Assembly (NCBI GenBank): GCA_900545055.1
Contig: UQXP01000003.1
Location: 14,976-78,975 of the forward strand
Length of the DNA stretch: 64,000 nucleotides
DNA from: an uncultured Collinsella sp.
GTDB lineage: Bacteria; Actinomycetota; Coriobacteriia; Coriobacteriales; Coriobacteriaceae
Reading direction: 5' to 3'
Made by a program: the position numbers and the translations under genes
The notes under the pieces: generated by a model
Told to the model about the DNA's origin: nothing
Databases searched by the model: none
Seen by the model: the letters and a program-made list of their open reading frames with translations, nothing else
Shown: one piece after another, positions 42,451-51,674 of the stretch
Numbering within the stretch: position 1 is the stretch's first letter
Layout: every line of letters begins with the position of its first letter

Positions 42451-44052
42451 ATGAACCAGATCCTTCTCTTTATCGGCCTCGTCATCATTTTGTGCCTGAC
42501 CATCAAACCCGTTGGCAAAAAACTCCCCTTCCCCACCCTGCTCATCTTTATCGCACTCGGCATGCTGTTGGGCGTCAACGGCCCGGCGCATATCGACTTT
42601 AGCGACTACGCGCTCACCGAAACCGTCTGCAGCACGGCGCTGCTGTTCATCATGTTCTACGGCGGCTTTAACACCAATATCGACCGCGCCAAGCCCGTCG
42701 CTGCGCCGGCGGTGCTGCTGAGCACGCTCGGCGTCGTCATCACTGCCGGCATCACCGGCGTGTTCGCCCACTTCGCGCTGGGGTTCGACTGGATCGGCGG
42801 CCTGCTGCTGGGATCGGTTGTAGCATCCACCGACGCAGCCAGCGTCTTTAGCGTGCTGCGCGAGCACAACCTTTCGCTGAGGGGTGGCACCGACTCGCTG
42901 CTCGAGGTCGAATCGGGCTCCAACGACCCCGTCGCATACATGCTCACCGCGGTGCTCGCGACCCTCGCGGCCGGCGGCGACATCAACATTCCCGCACTGC
43001 TGGCCAAGCAGATTATCCTGGGCGCGGGCCTGGGCCTTGCCATCGGCTGGGCGGCGGGCCGCCTGATTGAACGCGCGCACGCAACGGCCGAGGGCGCGCA
43101 GACCATCTTTTTGTTCGCCGTGGCGATCGTCGCCTACGCACTACCAAGCTATCTGGGCGGCAACGGCTTTTTGGCTGTATACCTGGCCGGCATTGTGCTG
43201 GGTGCCAGCGACATCACCGGCAAAGTCGAGATGGCGCACTTCTTTGACACCCTCACCGAAATGGCGGAGATGACGATCTTCTTCTTGCTCGGCCTGCTCG
43301 TAACGCCCGCACGCCTGCCGCAGATGCTGCTGCCGGGCCTGGCGCTCATGGCGTTTATGCTCTTCGTGAGCCGCCCCATCGCCGTGGGCATGCTGTTGGC
43401 GCCCTTTAAGACCAACCCTCGCCAGGTTGCGCTCGTAAGCTGGGCGGGCCTGCGCGGAGCAGCTTCGGTCGTCTTTAGTCTCTTTGCCGTGGTTGCCGGC
43501 GTTCCCGGCGGACACGACCTATTTGACCTGGTGTTTGTGATTGCCGTGTCGAGTATTGTGGTGCAGGGCTCGCTGCTGCCAGCGGTGGCGAAGAAGCTCG
43601 ATATGATCGATGCGACCGGCGACGTGCGCCGCACCTTTAACGACTATCGCGACGAAGACGGCATGTCATTTGTAAAGCTCAAGGTGGGTGCTGGCCATCC
43701 GTTTGCCGGGCGCTCGCTCGCCGATATTGGCAGCGCGACGGACATGCTCGTGGTCCTGGTGCTGCGCGACGGGGCGCACCCGGTGCTGCCCAACGGCGAT
43801 ACCGTGATCCAGGAAGGCGATCTGCTGGTGATGGCCGCCCCAACGTTCGAAGAGCGTGCCGAGGTTACACTGCGCGAGGTCACCGTGACGCCCCACGGTC
43901 GCCTGGCCGGCCAGCGCCTGCGCGATGTGCCGCAGGGCAAGCACCCCTTTATCGTGGTGATGCTCAAGCGCGACGGCCAAACGATCATCCCCGACGGCAA
44001 CACCCTTATATACGCCGGCGACGAAGTCGTCATTGCCACGCTCGCGTCGTAG
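42451..44052 (+). CDS. Potassium/sodium-proton antiporter (CPA family) with two RCK_C domains
   Basis: A 533-residue inner-membrane protein: about twelve hydrophobic segments (1-385), then two TrkA-C/RCK_C domains (FVKLKVGAGHPFAGRSLADIG and VTVTPHGRLAGQRLRDVPQG) in the cytoplasmic tail. This matches the CvrA/NhaP2 type antiporters that exchange K+ or Na+ for H+, gated by the RCK tail. A conserved acidic pair region VESGSNDPVAYM is present. CAGGAG upstream of the ATG. Confidence 0.9.
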   Translation: MNQILLFIGLVIILCLTIKPVGKKLPFPTLLIFIALGMLLGVNGPAHIDFSDYALTETVCSTALLFIMFYGGFNTNIDRAKPVAAPAVLLSTLGVVITAGITGVFAHFALGFDWIGGLLLGSVVASTDAASVFSVLREHNLSLRGGTDSLLEVESGSNDPVAYMLTAVLATLAAGGDINIPALLAKQIILGAGLGLAIGWAAGRLIERAHATAEGAQTIFLFAVAIVAYALPSYLGGNGFLAVYLAGIVLGASDITGKVEMAHFFDTLTEMAEMTIFFLLGLLVTPARLPQMLLPGLALMAFMLFVSRPIAVGMLLAPFKTNPRQVALVSWAGLRGAASVVFSLFAVVAGVPGGHDLFDLVFVIAVSSIVVQGSLLPAVAKKLDMIDATGDVRRTFNDYRDEDGMSFVKLKVGAGHPFAGRSLADIGSATDMLVVLVLRDGAHPVLPNGDTVIQEGDLLVMAAPTFEERAEVTLREVTVTPHGRLAGQRLRDVPQGKHPFIVVMLKRDGQTIIPDGNTLIYAGDEVVIATLAS

Positions 44053-44060
44053 CGGGCAGG

Positions 44061-44080
44061 AGGTAGCTAATTTGCGACGA
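44061..44080. repeat. Relic of GGGACGGGGC repeat after the antiporter gene
   Basis: GGTAGCTAATTTGCGACG matches the flank of the copy at 41328-41346 read in reverse (GGTAGCTAATTTGGGACGG) except for one base. Confidence 0.5.
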
Positions 44081-44279
44081 AGAGATCAAGCGCCTAGAAA
44101 GCCTCATGCCTTCGCTTGCAGTTTTGGATTTGCCTGAGGAGTAAAGCACCCCCTCCCCCATGTAACCATCCTGTAAATCATAGCGGCGCACTCGAGTTTT
44201 ACCGTGATGCTGTCGCGCCTGGCGCTGCACTGTGCTAAAGTATCCCGAACGTTCAAACGACTACGAGGGGAACTAGAAG

Positions 44280-45404
44280 ATGGCACGTGTGCACAACTTC
44301 TCAGCTGGCCCGGCCGCGCTGCCCACAAGCGTGCTCGCCGAGATCGCCGACGAGATGATGGACTACCGCGGTTGCGGCATGTCCGTGCTCGAGATGAGCC
44401 ATCGATCTAGCATGTACCAGCAGATCATCGACGACGCTGAGGCGACCCTGCGCCGCCTGCTGAGCATCCCCGACAACTACCGCGTCCTGTTTTTGCAGGG
44501 CGGCGCCACGCTGCAGTTTGCGGGCATCCCCATGAACCTCATGCGCCGCGGCCGCGCCGGCTACGTCGTGACCGGCAACTTTGCCAATAAGGCGTACAAG
44601 GAGGCCGCCAAGTACGGTGAGGCCGTGCTGCTCGCGAGCTCCGAGGACACCAACTTCGACCGCATCCCCGACATGGCCGACATCAACGCGCGCATTGCCA
44701 CCGAGGCCGCAGGCGACGGGCTCGACTACGTCTACATCTGCCAGAACAACACCATCTTTGGCACCATGTACCACGAGCTGCCCGCTTGCGGCGACGTACC
44801 GCTGGTCGCAGATGTCTCGAGCTGCTTTCTGTCGCAGCCGCTCGATGTTGAGCGCTACGGGCTCATCTACGCCGGCGCGCAGAAAAACGCCGGCGCCGCG
44901 GGCGTGACCGTGGTTATCGTGCGCGACGACCTCATCGCCGACGGCCCCGCCTTTGCGCAGACGCCGCAGTACATAGACCTTAAGACCCAGGCCGCCAAGG
45001 GCTCCATGCTCAACACGCCCAACACCTTTGGCATCTACGTGTGCGGCAAGGTGTTCCGGTGGGTCGAGGAGACCGGCGGACTTGCCGCCATGGCCGAGCG
45101 CAACTGGGCCAAGGCCAACCTGCTCTACAACCTGCTCGAGAACAGCGAGCTGTTCCACGGCACCACGCAGGAGGACAGCCGCTCCATCGCCAACGTCACC
45201 TTCCGCACCGGCGATGCCGACCTCGACGCCGCCTTTGTCGCAGGCGCGGCCGACCATCAGATTCAAAACGTCAAAGGCCATCGCCTGGTGGGCGGCATGC
45301 GCGCCAGCGTCTACAACGCCGTAACCATGGAAGACGTGCAGGCACTGGCCTCGTACATGAAGGACTTCGAAGCGCAGCGTAGTTTGAGCCCGCGATCTAA
45401 CTAG
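44280..45404 (+). CDS. serC: Phosphoserine aminotransferase
   Basis: A 374-residue PLP enzyme making phosphoserine from 3-phosphohydroxypyruvate. Opens with HNFSAGPAALP, keeps MSHRS, LQGGATLQF, and the PLP lysine in YAGAQKNAGAAG. GAGGGG upstream of 44280. It is 69 bp before serA and surely cotranscribed with it. Confidence 0.96.
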   Translation: MARVHNFSAGPAALPTSVLAEIADEMMDYRGCGMSVLEMSHRSSMYQQIIDDAEATLRRLLSIPDNYRVLFLQGGATLQFAGIPMNLMRRGRAGYVVTGNFANKAYKEAAKYGEAVLLASSEDTNFDRIPDMADINARIATEAAGDGLDYVYICQNNTIFGTMYHELPACGDVPLVADVSSCFLSQPLDVERYGLIYAGAQKNAGAAGVTVVIVRDDLIADGPAFAQTPQYIDLKTQAAKGSMLNTPNTFGIYVCGKVFRWVEETGGLAAMAERNWAKANLLYNLLENSELFHGTTQEDSRSIANVTFRTGDADLDAAFVAGAADHQIQNVKGHRLVGGMRASVYNAVTMEDVQALASYMKDFEAQRSLSPRSN

Positions 45405-45473
45405 CCCGCAGCACGCGGGCCGACCAGCCACTTCAAACCACTTGTTTTAAACAAACCCGCTAAGGAGTTTTTC

Positions 45474-46637
45474 ATGCGCAAGATTAAGACCATCGACGAC
45501 ATTACCAAGGATGGCAAAGTCGAGTTTGGCGAGGGCTACGAGTTTGTGAGCACCGCCGAGGAGGCCGACGCGATCCTGATGCGCTCGACCGACCTGCACG
45601 GCTACGAGCTGCCCGAGGGCATCCGCGCCATCGCCCGCTGCGGCGCCGGCGTCAACAACATCCCCGTCGAGGAGTACGCCAAGAAGGGCGTCGTCGTCTT
45701 CAACTCCCCCGGCGCCAACAGCAACGCCGTCAAGGAGCTCGTCCTAGGCATGCTGGTGCTCTCGAGCCGCGGCGTGGTGCAATCGATGAACTGGGTGCGC
45801 GACAACGCCGACGACCCCGAGATTCAGGTCGATGCCGAGAAGGCCAAGAAGGCCTTTGTGGGCCGCGAGCTCAAGGGCAAGCGCATCGGCGTCATCGGCC
45901 TGGGCAACGTGGGCTCCAAGGTCGCCAACGCCTGCGTCGACCTAGGCATGGACGTTTACGGCTACGACCCGTTCATTTCCGTCGAGCACGCGTGGGTGCT
46001 GAGCCGCGAGGTGCAGCGTGTGGGCACGCTCGAGGATCTCTGCCGCGGCTGCGACTACCTCACCGTACACGTGCCCAGCAAGGCCGACACCATCGGCATG
46101 ATCAGCACCGAGCAGATTAACCTGCTGGCACCCGACGCCGTGCTCATCAACTACGCACGCGAGACCATCATTGACGAGGACGCCGTCGACGCTGCCCTGC
46201 GCGAGGGCAAGCTGAGCTGGTTTAGCTGCGACTTTGCCACGCCCAAGACCGTCAAGATGCCCAACACGTTTATCACCACGCACTCGGGCGCCGGCACTGG
46301 CGAGGCCGAGGCCAACTGCGCCGATATGGCCATCAGCGAGCTCAAGGATTACCTGGAGAACGGCAACATCGCACATAGCGTCAACTACCCCGCCTGCAGC
46401 ATGGGCAAGGCGCGCGCCGCAAGCCGCATCGCCTGCCTGCACGCCAACGTGCCCAACATGATCGGCCAGATCACGGCCATTCTCGCCAAGGACAACGCCA
46501 ACGTGCAGCGTATGACCAACGAGTCCGCCGGCGAGAACGCCTACACCATGTTCGACACCGACGAACACCTGGACAGCAGCACCATCGAGACGCTCAAGCA
46601 GATTCCGTCGATGTATCGCGTGCGCGTGATCAAATAG
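45474..46637 (+). CDS. serA: D-3-phosphoglycerate dehydrogenase
   Basis: A 387-residue NAD-dependent dehydrogenase for the first serine step. NAD fold GVIGLGNVGSKVANA, substrate Arg in RCGAGVNNIP, and a C-terminal ACT domain (about 315-387: HANVPNMIGQITAILA) that usually binds serine for feedback inhibition. The short type, without the intervening domain. GCTAAGGAG precedes the ATG. Terminator at 46700. Confidence 0.96.
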   Translation: MRKIKTIDDITKDGKVEFGEGYEFVSTAEEADAILMRSTDLHGYELPEGIRAIARCGAGVNNIPVEEYAKKGVVVFNSPGANSNAVKELVLGMLVLSSRGVVQSMNWVRDNADDPEIQVDAEKAKKAFVGRELKGKRIGVIGLGNVGSKVANACVDLGMDVYGYDPFISVEHAWVLSREVQRVGTLEDLCRGCDYLTVHVPSKADTIGMISTEQINLLAPDAVLINYARETIIDEDAVDAALREGKLSWFSCDFATPKTVKMPNTFITTHSGAGTGEAEANCADMAISELKDYLENGNIAHSVNYPACSMGKARAASRIACLHANVPNMIGQITAILAKDNANVQRMTNESAGENAYTMFDTDEHLDSSTIETLKQIPSMYRVRVIK

Positions 46638-46699
46638 CGCCGGCTGATCTGACGGGCAGTTCCCCATGTGGCCCGCCCGTCGCTGACATTGAATGCCCG

Positions 46700-46736
46700 C
46701 GGGGGCGCCTTTCGCACGAGAGGCGCCCCCGTTTTT
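46700..46736 (+). terminator. Terminator of serCA
   Basis: CGGGGGCGCCT pairs with AGGCGCCCCCG and is followed by TTTTTG. Confidence 0.88.
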
Positions 46737-46774
46737 GTGAGCACTCCATTAAATGCACCGAGCCGCTTCTTGGC

Positions 46775-46789
46775 ATACAATCTGTATGT
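46775..46789. promoter_or_regulatory. Palindrome before the M20 peptidase gene
   Basis: CATACA-ATC-TGTATG is a perfect inverted repeat that contains a -10-like TACAAT (46776-46781), 26 bp before the start codon. Confidence 0.4.
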
Positions 46790-46814
46790 TGACCTAACTA
46801 TCTGTGAGGTGCCT

Positions 46815-48035
46815 ATGGTTGATACAGATTTTGCTTGGCGGCTTACGCAAGGACTCGTGCGGATCGACAGCTCAGACCCGGGTGCGTATGAGGACGAAAT
46901 TGAGCGCTATATCAAAGCGTTGGTTGAGGAACGGTTGGCGCAGCTGAGCCATCCGGTGCTCCATGCCGTGCAGGTTGAGGAGCTCGAGGTGCTGCCCGGG
47001 CGCCGCAACCTTATGGTCACCGTGCCGGGACTGAGCGACGAGCCACGGCTCGTCTATATCTGCCATATGGATACCGTTACGCTGGGCGATGGCTGGGACG
47101 CGGACATTCCGCCGCTCGGAGCGATCGTGCGCAACGATAAACTCTATGGCCGCGGTGCCTGCGATATGAAGGGTGGCCTGGCCTGCGCCATTGCCGCATT
47201 GGTCCATACGCTCGAGCGCGTGACGGCAGAAGGCGAGCTGCCCCGCCGCGGCTTCTCACTCATTTGCTCGGTCGACGAGGAGGACTTTATGCGCGGCTCA
47301 GAGGCCGCGATCGATGCCGGCTGGGTCGGCTCGCGTGAATGGGTGCTGGACACCGAGCCCACCGACGGACAGATCCAGGTGGCGCACAAGGGGCGTACGT
47401 GGTTCGAGATTGAAATGGCTGGCGTGACGGCGCATGCGAGCCAGCCCTGGAAGGGCGCGGATGCCGTCGCCGCCATGGCCGAGGCCGTGTGTTCACTCCG
47501 TCGCGCGTTTGTGACGCTGCCCGCGCACGATGAGCTGGGGCCTTCGACCATCACGTTTGGCCAAATCGAGGGCGGATATCGCCCCTATGTCGTGCCAGAC
47601 CATGCCAAGGTCTGGGTCGACATGCGCCTGACCCCGCCGACCGACACCGCGGCCGTGGTCCGGATGGTGGAGCAAGCCATCGCCGGCGCCGAAGCCGCGG
47701 TCCCCGGTTGCCATGGAAGCTATACCGTGACAGGCGACCGCCCCGCTATCGAGCGCGATCCGGCCTCTCCCCTTCTAGCAGCGCTCAAGCGTGCCGCCGA
47801 TGACGTGACGGACGCAGACACGACCGTCGGCTTCTTTACCGGCTACACCGACACCGCCGTCATTGCCGGCAAGACGGGCAACCGCAATTGCATGAGCTAC
47901 GGTCCCGGGTCGCTTGCGCTCGCGCACAAGCCCAACGAATATGTGCCCCACGCCGATATCGTTCGTTGTCAGAACGTGCTCATCGCGCTCGCCGACAACG
48001 TGCTCTGGGACGCGAGCAGCCAAGTTGGGGCATAA
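46815..48035 (+). CDS. M20-family metallopeptidase / deacylase
   Basis: A 406-residue zinc hydrolase of the ArgE/DapE/ACY1 kind: CHMDTVTLG (metal His), YGRGACDMKGG (bridging Asp), SVDEEDFMRGSE (catalytic Glu pair) and a dimerisation domain with GVTAHASQPWKG. It would cleave a small peptide or N-acyl amino acid; specificity not visible. Start 46815 has GAGGT upstream. The 49 codons upstream in frame overlap the serA terminator and were excluded. Confidence 0.9.
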   Translation: MVDTDFAWRLTQGLVRIDSSDPGAYEDEIERYIKALVEERLAQLSHPVLHAVQVEELEVLPGRRNLMVTVPGLSDEPRLVYICHMDTVTLGDGWDADIPPLGAIVRNDKLYGRGACDMKGGLACAIAALVHTLERVTAEGELPRRGFSLICSVDEEDFMRGSEAAIDAGWVGSREWVLDTEPTDGQIQVAHKGRTWFEIEMAGVTAHASQPWKGADAVAAMAEAVCSLRRAFVTLPAHDELGPSTITFGQIEGGYRPYVVPDHAKVWVDMRLTPPTDTAAVVRMVEQAIAGAEAAVPGCHGSYTVTGDRPAIERDPASPLLAALKRAADDVTDADTTVGFFTGYTDTAVIAGKTGNRNCMSYGPGSLALAHKPNEYVPHADIVRCQNVLIALADNVLWDASSQVGA

Positions 48036-48074
48036 TAAGCCGCGAACAAACCGACTCACACGTTAGGACCGCCC

Positions 48075-48758
48075 ATGAAAGCACTTCCGTTTCCCTGCAT
48101 CCGCCCGGCTCAGGACCGCGTGCTCGAGGCGCTACCTGCAATGGGCAGCATCCTGAGCGGCAACGATGCTCTGCGCGGAGCCATTGCCGATGGTCTGATG
48201 CTCAAGGACCCGGGTGCGGCGTATTACGTGTACGAATGCTCGGGCGAGCCGGGACGTGTGACGGGTGTCGTGGCGATCTGCCCGACGAGTGTACTTGCGG
48301 GCAGCAAGGGCGATGCCAGCGCCGACGTGGCCGCCGCCGCGCGCGCGATCGCCGAGCTCAAGGTGCAGCCGCGCCCCGTGTCGCTCGCCTACGAGGCCTC
48401 GCCCGTCATGGATATCATCCTGGGCGCCGCCAAAGAGGGCGCGTCGCTCTACGCCGTCACCGACCCCGCGGGCATTACGCACCGCGCGTGGGAGGTCAAG
48501 CGCGAGGACGCCGTCGGGGCCATCCGCGCTATGCTCGACCAAGCACCGGAGCCGGCACTGACCGACGACCCCGCCTACGCCGCCGCTCTGACCGGGGCGT
48601 CGCAGCTGCTGGCCGATGAGGCCCGTGCCGTCGGAACGTACACCGGCAAGGAGCCGTTCAACTTTACCGTTGCCGTGCTCTTCCCCGCCGCGCAGGTCAG
48701 CGGCGCCGCGCCGCAAGTTCCGACAGGTCTGCTCACGCACCAGGTCGCGCGGTTCTAG
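48075..48758 (+). CDS. Short DUF1015-like protein
   Basis: A 227-residue protein that looks like a shortened DUF1015 member: opening PFPCIRPAQDRV, AYYVYECSGEPGRVTGVVA, PRPVSLAYEASPV and EPFNFTVAVLFPA correspond to conserved blocks, but the DGHHRY motif is replaced by DDPAYAAALTG and the C-terminal third is missing (full members are about 400 residues). DUF1015 genes are commonly neighbours of serA/serC, as here, which supports the assignment. Function unknown; may be degenerate. Confidence 0.55.
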   Translation: MKALPFPCIRPAQDRVLEALPAMGSILSGNDALRGAIADGLMLKDPGAAYYVYECSGEPGRVTGVVAICPTSVLAGSKGDASADVAAAARAIAELKVQPRPVSLAYEASPVMDIILGAAKEGASLYAVTDPAGITHRAWEVKREDAVGAIRAMLDQAPEPALTDDPAYAAALTGASQLLADEARAVGTYTGKEPFNFTVAVLFPAAQVSGAAPQVPTGLLTHQVARF

Positions 48759-48803
48759 CAAGACCAGACCGCCCAGCACAAAAATCGGCAGCTCAACAAA
48801 CAG

Positions 48804-48844
48804 GGGGCGGAGATGCAGCAGGTACATGCATCTCCGCCCCTTTT
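48804..48844. terminator. Terminator between convergent genes
   Basis: GGGGCGGAGATGCA (48804-48817) pairs with TGCATCTCCGCCCC (48827-48840), then TTTT. Confidence 0.85.
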
Positions 48845-48886
48845 GCGTCGAGAAGTATGCCGGCGACCCGTGCCGTCGCGCTCGCG

Positions 48887-49522
48887 TTATCCGCGCTGCG
48901 GACCCGCAGTAGCCACGAGCGGTTCAAGCCCCAGCTCGCGCGCGTAATCCTCCTGCGTAAAGACTTCGACCAGTTCAAACGTATCGGCCGCATCGTCAAA
49001 CGCAAAATGCAGCACCGAGCAGTTGCCCGGCACGCGTTCGCGCTCGTCGGCCGCCGCGCCCCGCACGTGGTCCAAAAACTCCTTGATAGCCGAGCCGTGG
49101 CTCACCGCGAGCACGCACTCGTGGTCCGGACGCTGCATAAGCTCGGTCAGCGTCGCCACCATGCGCTCGCGCACCTGCATCTGGCCCTCGCCGCCAAACT
49201 GGCGATAGAAGTCGCGCCACGGGCGCTCGGGCATAAGCATCACGCGCTCGGCCTCAAAGTCGCCAAAGAACCACTCACGCAGGCCGTCCAGGCGCTCGTA
49301 CGCCAAGCCCGGCCACAAGTTGGCGATAGTCTGCTCGGTGCGATGAAGCGTGGAGGTGTATGCATGATCGGGCTCAATGCCGCGCGCACGTAAAAACATG
49401 CCGGCGCGCGCCGCCTGGTCGCAACCCAACTGCGTAAGCGGCGAGTCACTCCACCCCTGAATGATACGCTTGAGGTTGAATATCGTCTGTCCATGACGGA
49501 CCAGATACAGATCTTTATTCAT
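48887..49522 (-). CDS. Histidine phosphatase family protein (1)
   Basis: A 211-residue phosphoglycerate-mutase-like phosphatase. RHG catalytic motif in LYLVRHGQTIFNL (residues 5-9), proton donor Glu in REWFFGDFE, second His in LAVSHGSAIKEF. Substrate unknown. AAAGGA precedes 49522. 17 bp downstream of a paralogue on the same strand; the two share the GQTxxN, GWxDSPLT and REWxFG blocks. Confidence 0.9.
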   Translation of the reverse strand: MNKDLYLVRHGQTIFNLKRIIQGWSDSPLTQLGCDQAARAGMFLRARGIEPDHAYTSTLHRTEQTIANLWPGLAYERLDGLREWFFGDFEAERVMLMPERPWRDFYRQFGGEGQMQVRERMVATLTELMQRPDHECVLAVSHGSAIKEFLDHVRGAAADERERVPGNCSVLHFAFDDAADTFELVEVFTQEDYARELGLEPLVATAGPQRG

Positions 49523-49539
49523 AGGGGTCCTTTCGTTCG

Positions 49540-50082
49540 TTACCAACCCAAGAGCGAAAACGCCCCGTCGCAATAGCCAAAATGAAGCACGGCACCGTTG
49601 TCGGGTAGCTCTCCCCCGCCAGTCACATACTCAAGAAACTCCTGGCAGGCTGAGCCGTGGGAAACCGCCAGCACGCAGTCGTGCTGCGGCCTGGCCATGA
49701 TGCGGGACAGCGCCGCGACCATGCGCGACTGAAGCTGCACTTCCGACTCGCCGCCAAAGGCCACCGGATAATCGCCCCAGGGCTGCGGCGGCATCTCGCG
49801 ATTTGATGTGCCCTCCAGCGAGCCAAAATGCCACTCACGCAGGTCATCGACCAGCTCAATGGAACGGCCCTCGCCAACGATAAGCTCGGCCGTATGCCGC
49901 GCCCGGCCCAACGGCGAGGAATACACATGATCAAAGGCCACGCCACGCGCCGCAAACGCCGTACGCGCCGTCAGCGCCTGCTCGCGCCCGCGCGCCGTAA
50001 GCGGCGAATCGTGCCAGCCCTGCAAAATGCTCTGCACATTGAGCTCAGTCTGCCCATGCCGCACCAAATACAGATCTGCCAC
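49540..50082 (-). CDS. Histidine phosphatase family protein (2)
   Basis: A 180-residue paralogue of the next gene: LYLVRHGQTELNVQSILQGWHDSPLT, REWHFGSLEG, LAVSHGSACQEF. It starts at GTG (50082) with GGGGAGGG upstream. The pair probably arose by tandem duplication; the second copy is 30 residues longer at the C-terminus. Confidence 0.88.
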   Translation of the reverse strand: MADLYLVRHGQTELNVQSILQGWHDSPLTARGREQALTARTAFAARGVAFDHVYSSPLGRARHTAELIVGEGRSIELVDDLREWHFGSLEGTSNREMPPQPWGDYPVAFGGESEVQLQSRMVAALSRIMARPQHDCVLAVSHGSACQEFLEYVTGGGELPDNGAVLHFGYCDGAFSLLGW

Positions 50083-50097
50083 ACACCCTCCCCTCGT

Positions 50098-50132
50098 ACC
50101 ACCACAAAGGGGACAGGCACCTTTGTGGTGGT
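50098..50132. repeat. GGGACAGGCAC hairpin, copy 7
   Basis: ACCACCACAAAGG (50098-50110) pairs with CCTTTGTGGTGGT (50120-50132). 32 nt from the nitroreductase stop codon; it lies 15 nt upstream of the histidine phosphatase GTG start. Confidence 0.9.
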
Positions 50133-50164
50133 TTACCGTCTGATCACGCCGCGATGACGCTCAA

Positions 50165-50836
50165 CTACACCAGCACGTCGGCGAGCGAACGCTTGGGTAC
50201 GTGGTGCACCTGCGCCTCGTCGCGCCAATAATTGATGGAGCCGTCGGGGTTGGAATCGATCGCATCAATCACCTGTGTCTCGGCCGGAACGCCAAACGCC
50301 ATGATCAGCTTGAGCTCATACTTGTCGTTATCGAGCCCCATGGCATCGATCGCGCGGGGCGTAAAGGCCTTGAACATGCAGGCTGCCACCTCGGGCATGG
50401 CGCTGCGGGCGGCGAGCATCATCGTCTGCGCGGCAATGCCCGTGTCGACCTCGGTAATGGGAGCGGCAGGCTTGCCCGGAACGGCGCGCTCGGCCAGAAT
50501 CGCGATGTAGCCGGTCGGGCGCTCGCCCTCGGCAGGACCCGGCCAATCCTTAAGCGCGCCGGCCCATGCAAGCTCGTCAAACACGCGCGCGCAGTCCTCG
50601 GCACCGCTCACCACATGAAAACGAAGACGTTGAGCATTGGCACCACAGGGAGCTAGGTGAGCCAGTTCCGCCAGCTCGAGCAAAAACTCACGCGGCACGC
50701 GCATGGACTCGTCAAAGCGACGGCACGTGCGGGCGCGACGAACCAGCGCATCAAACGCGTCCAAGCCGAGCTTTTCGCAACCCTGTTTTGCCATCGATTC
50801 GACACTCGACGGTGCCTCGGGAACTGCTTCGTTCAT
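50165..50836 (-). CDS. Nitroreductase-family protein
   Basis: A 223-residue flavin enzyme of the nitroreductase superfamily: RRARTCRRFDESMRVPREFLLEL at the N-terminus (FMN-binding RRSxRxF-like), LAPCGANAQRLRF, then ITEVDTGIAAQTMMLAA and IMAFGVPAE. It would reduce a small nitro, quinone or flavin substrate with NAD(P)H. Start 50836 is uncertain because the Shine-Dalgarno is weak; longer upstream frames lack coding character. Confidence 0.85.
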   Translation of the reverse strand: MNEAVPEAPSSVESMAKQGCEKLGLDAFDALVRRARTCRRFDESMRVPREFLLELAELAHLAPCGANAQRLRFHVVSGAEDCARVFDELAWAGALKDWPGPAEGERPTGYIAILAERAVPGKPAAPITEVDTGIAAQTMMLAARSAMPEVAACMFKAFTPRAIDAMGLDNDKYELKLIMAFGVPAETQVIDAIDSNPDGSINYWRDEAQVHHVPKRSLADVLV

Positions 50837-51071
50837 AGGGACCCCCAATACAAGCCAATTGTCCTTAGGAGAATCTAACCCAAAACGTAGGCAATAACGA
50901 ACAGGGCTGCAATGTTCTACACCTGTTGAATAGAAAATCGAGACGTGGGGAACAACGGAAACAATTCGGGACCTTTGGGTTACGTTTCGCCCTCCCCGAC
51001 CCATACGCCAGCGCCTTTAGGCGATACTGGTTGTAACAATCAAGGCTTACGCCGCACGGAAAGGAGGCATT

Positions 51072-51674
51072 ATGGGCATCTTTAAGAACGATGACCAAAA
51101 ATCGAGCCAGTTTGGATTTGACGAGAAAAGCATGGCAGGCAAGGCCGTCAAGGCCGTGCGCTGGATTTACGCCATCACGGGCGTCTTGGCGCTCGTCGCC
51201 GGCATCGCACTGCTGTTTGCGCCCGCCAAGTCCCTCGTCTTCCTAACGACCGTCTTGGGCTTCTACTTTGTGATCACGGCCGCGATCAGGCTGTTTACCG
51301 CTGTTTTCGAGCCGCTGCTGCCCACCGGCTGGCGCGTGACGAGCATCATCTCCAACCTACTCATTATCTTGGGCGGCGTCATAATCCTGCGCAACCAGGC
51401 CTTCTCGACCGCGACGCTCACCACGATGGTGGTTATCGTGGCCGGCTTTGGCTGGATCGTCGAAGGTGTCATGTCCATTCTGGAGTCCGAGCTTTCGTCC
51501 AACCGTGCCCTCGCCATCCTGAGCGGCGCGCTCTCCATCATCGCCGGCATGTTCGTGTTTATCTATCCGCTGTGGTCGGCCAAGATGCTCGTCATCTTTA
51601 GCGGCGCCGCACTGCTGGTGTTTGGCGTAACGCTGATTGTTCGCGCTATTCAATTTGGCAAACTGGTGCACTAG
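51072..51674 (+). CDS. DUF308 / HdeD-like membrane protein
   Basis: A 200-residue protein with six predicted membrane helices arranged as repeated pairs (WIYAITGVLALVAGIALLF, SLVFLTTVLGFYFVITAA, and so on), the DUF308 pattern. E. coli HdeD is linked to acid stress; a role here is not established. AAAGGAGG upstream. Its stop codon directly abuts the next start (TAGATG). Confidence 0.88.
   Translation: MGIFKNDDQKSSQFGFDEKSMAGKAVKAVRWIYAITGVLALVAGIALLFAPAKSLVFLTTVLGFYFVITAAIRLFTAVFEPLLPTGWRVTSIISNLLIILGGVIILRNQAFSTATLTTMVVIVAGFGWIVEGVMSILESELSSNRALAILSGALSIIAGMFVFIYPLWSAKMLVIFSGAALLVFGVTLIVRAIQFGKLVH

Noticed and set aside
44070..44144. A 24-codon open frame after the antiporter gene with AGGAGG upstream
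   Set aside because: It would need an ATT start, and the upstream part matches a relic of the GGGACGGGGC repeat family.
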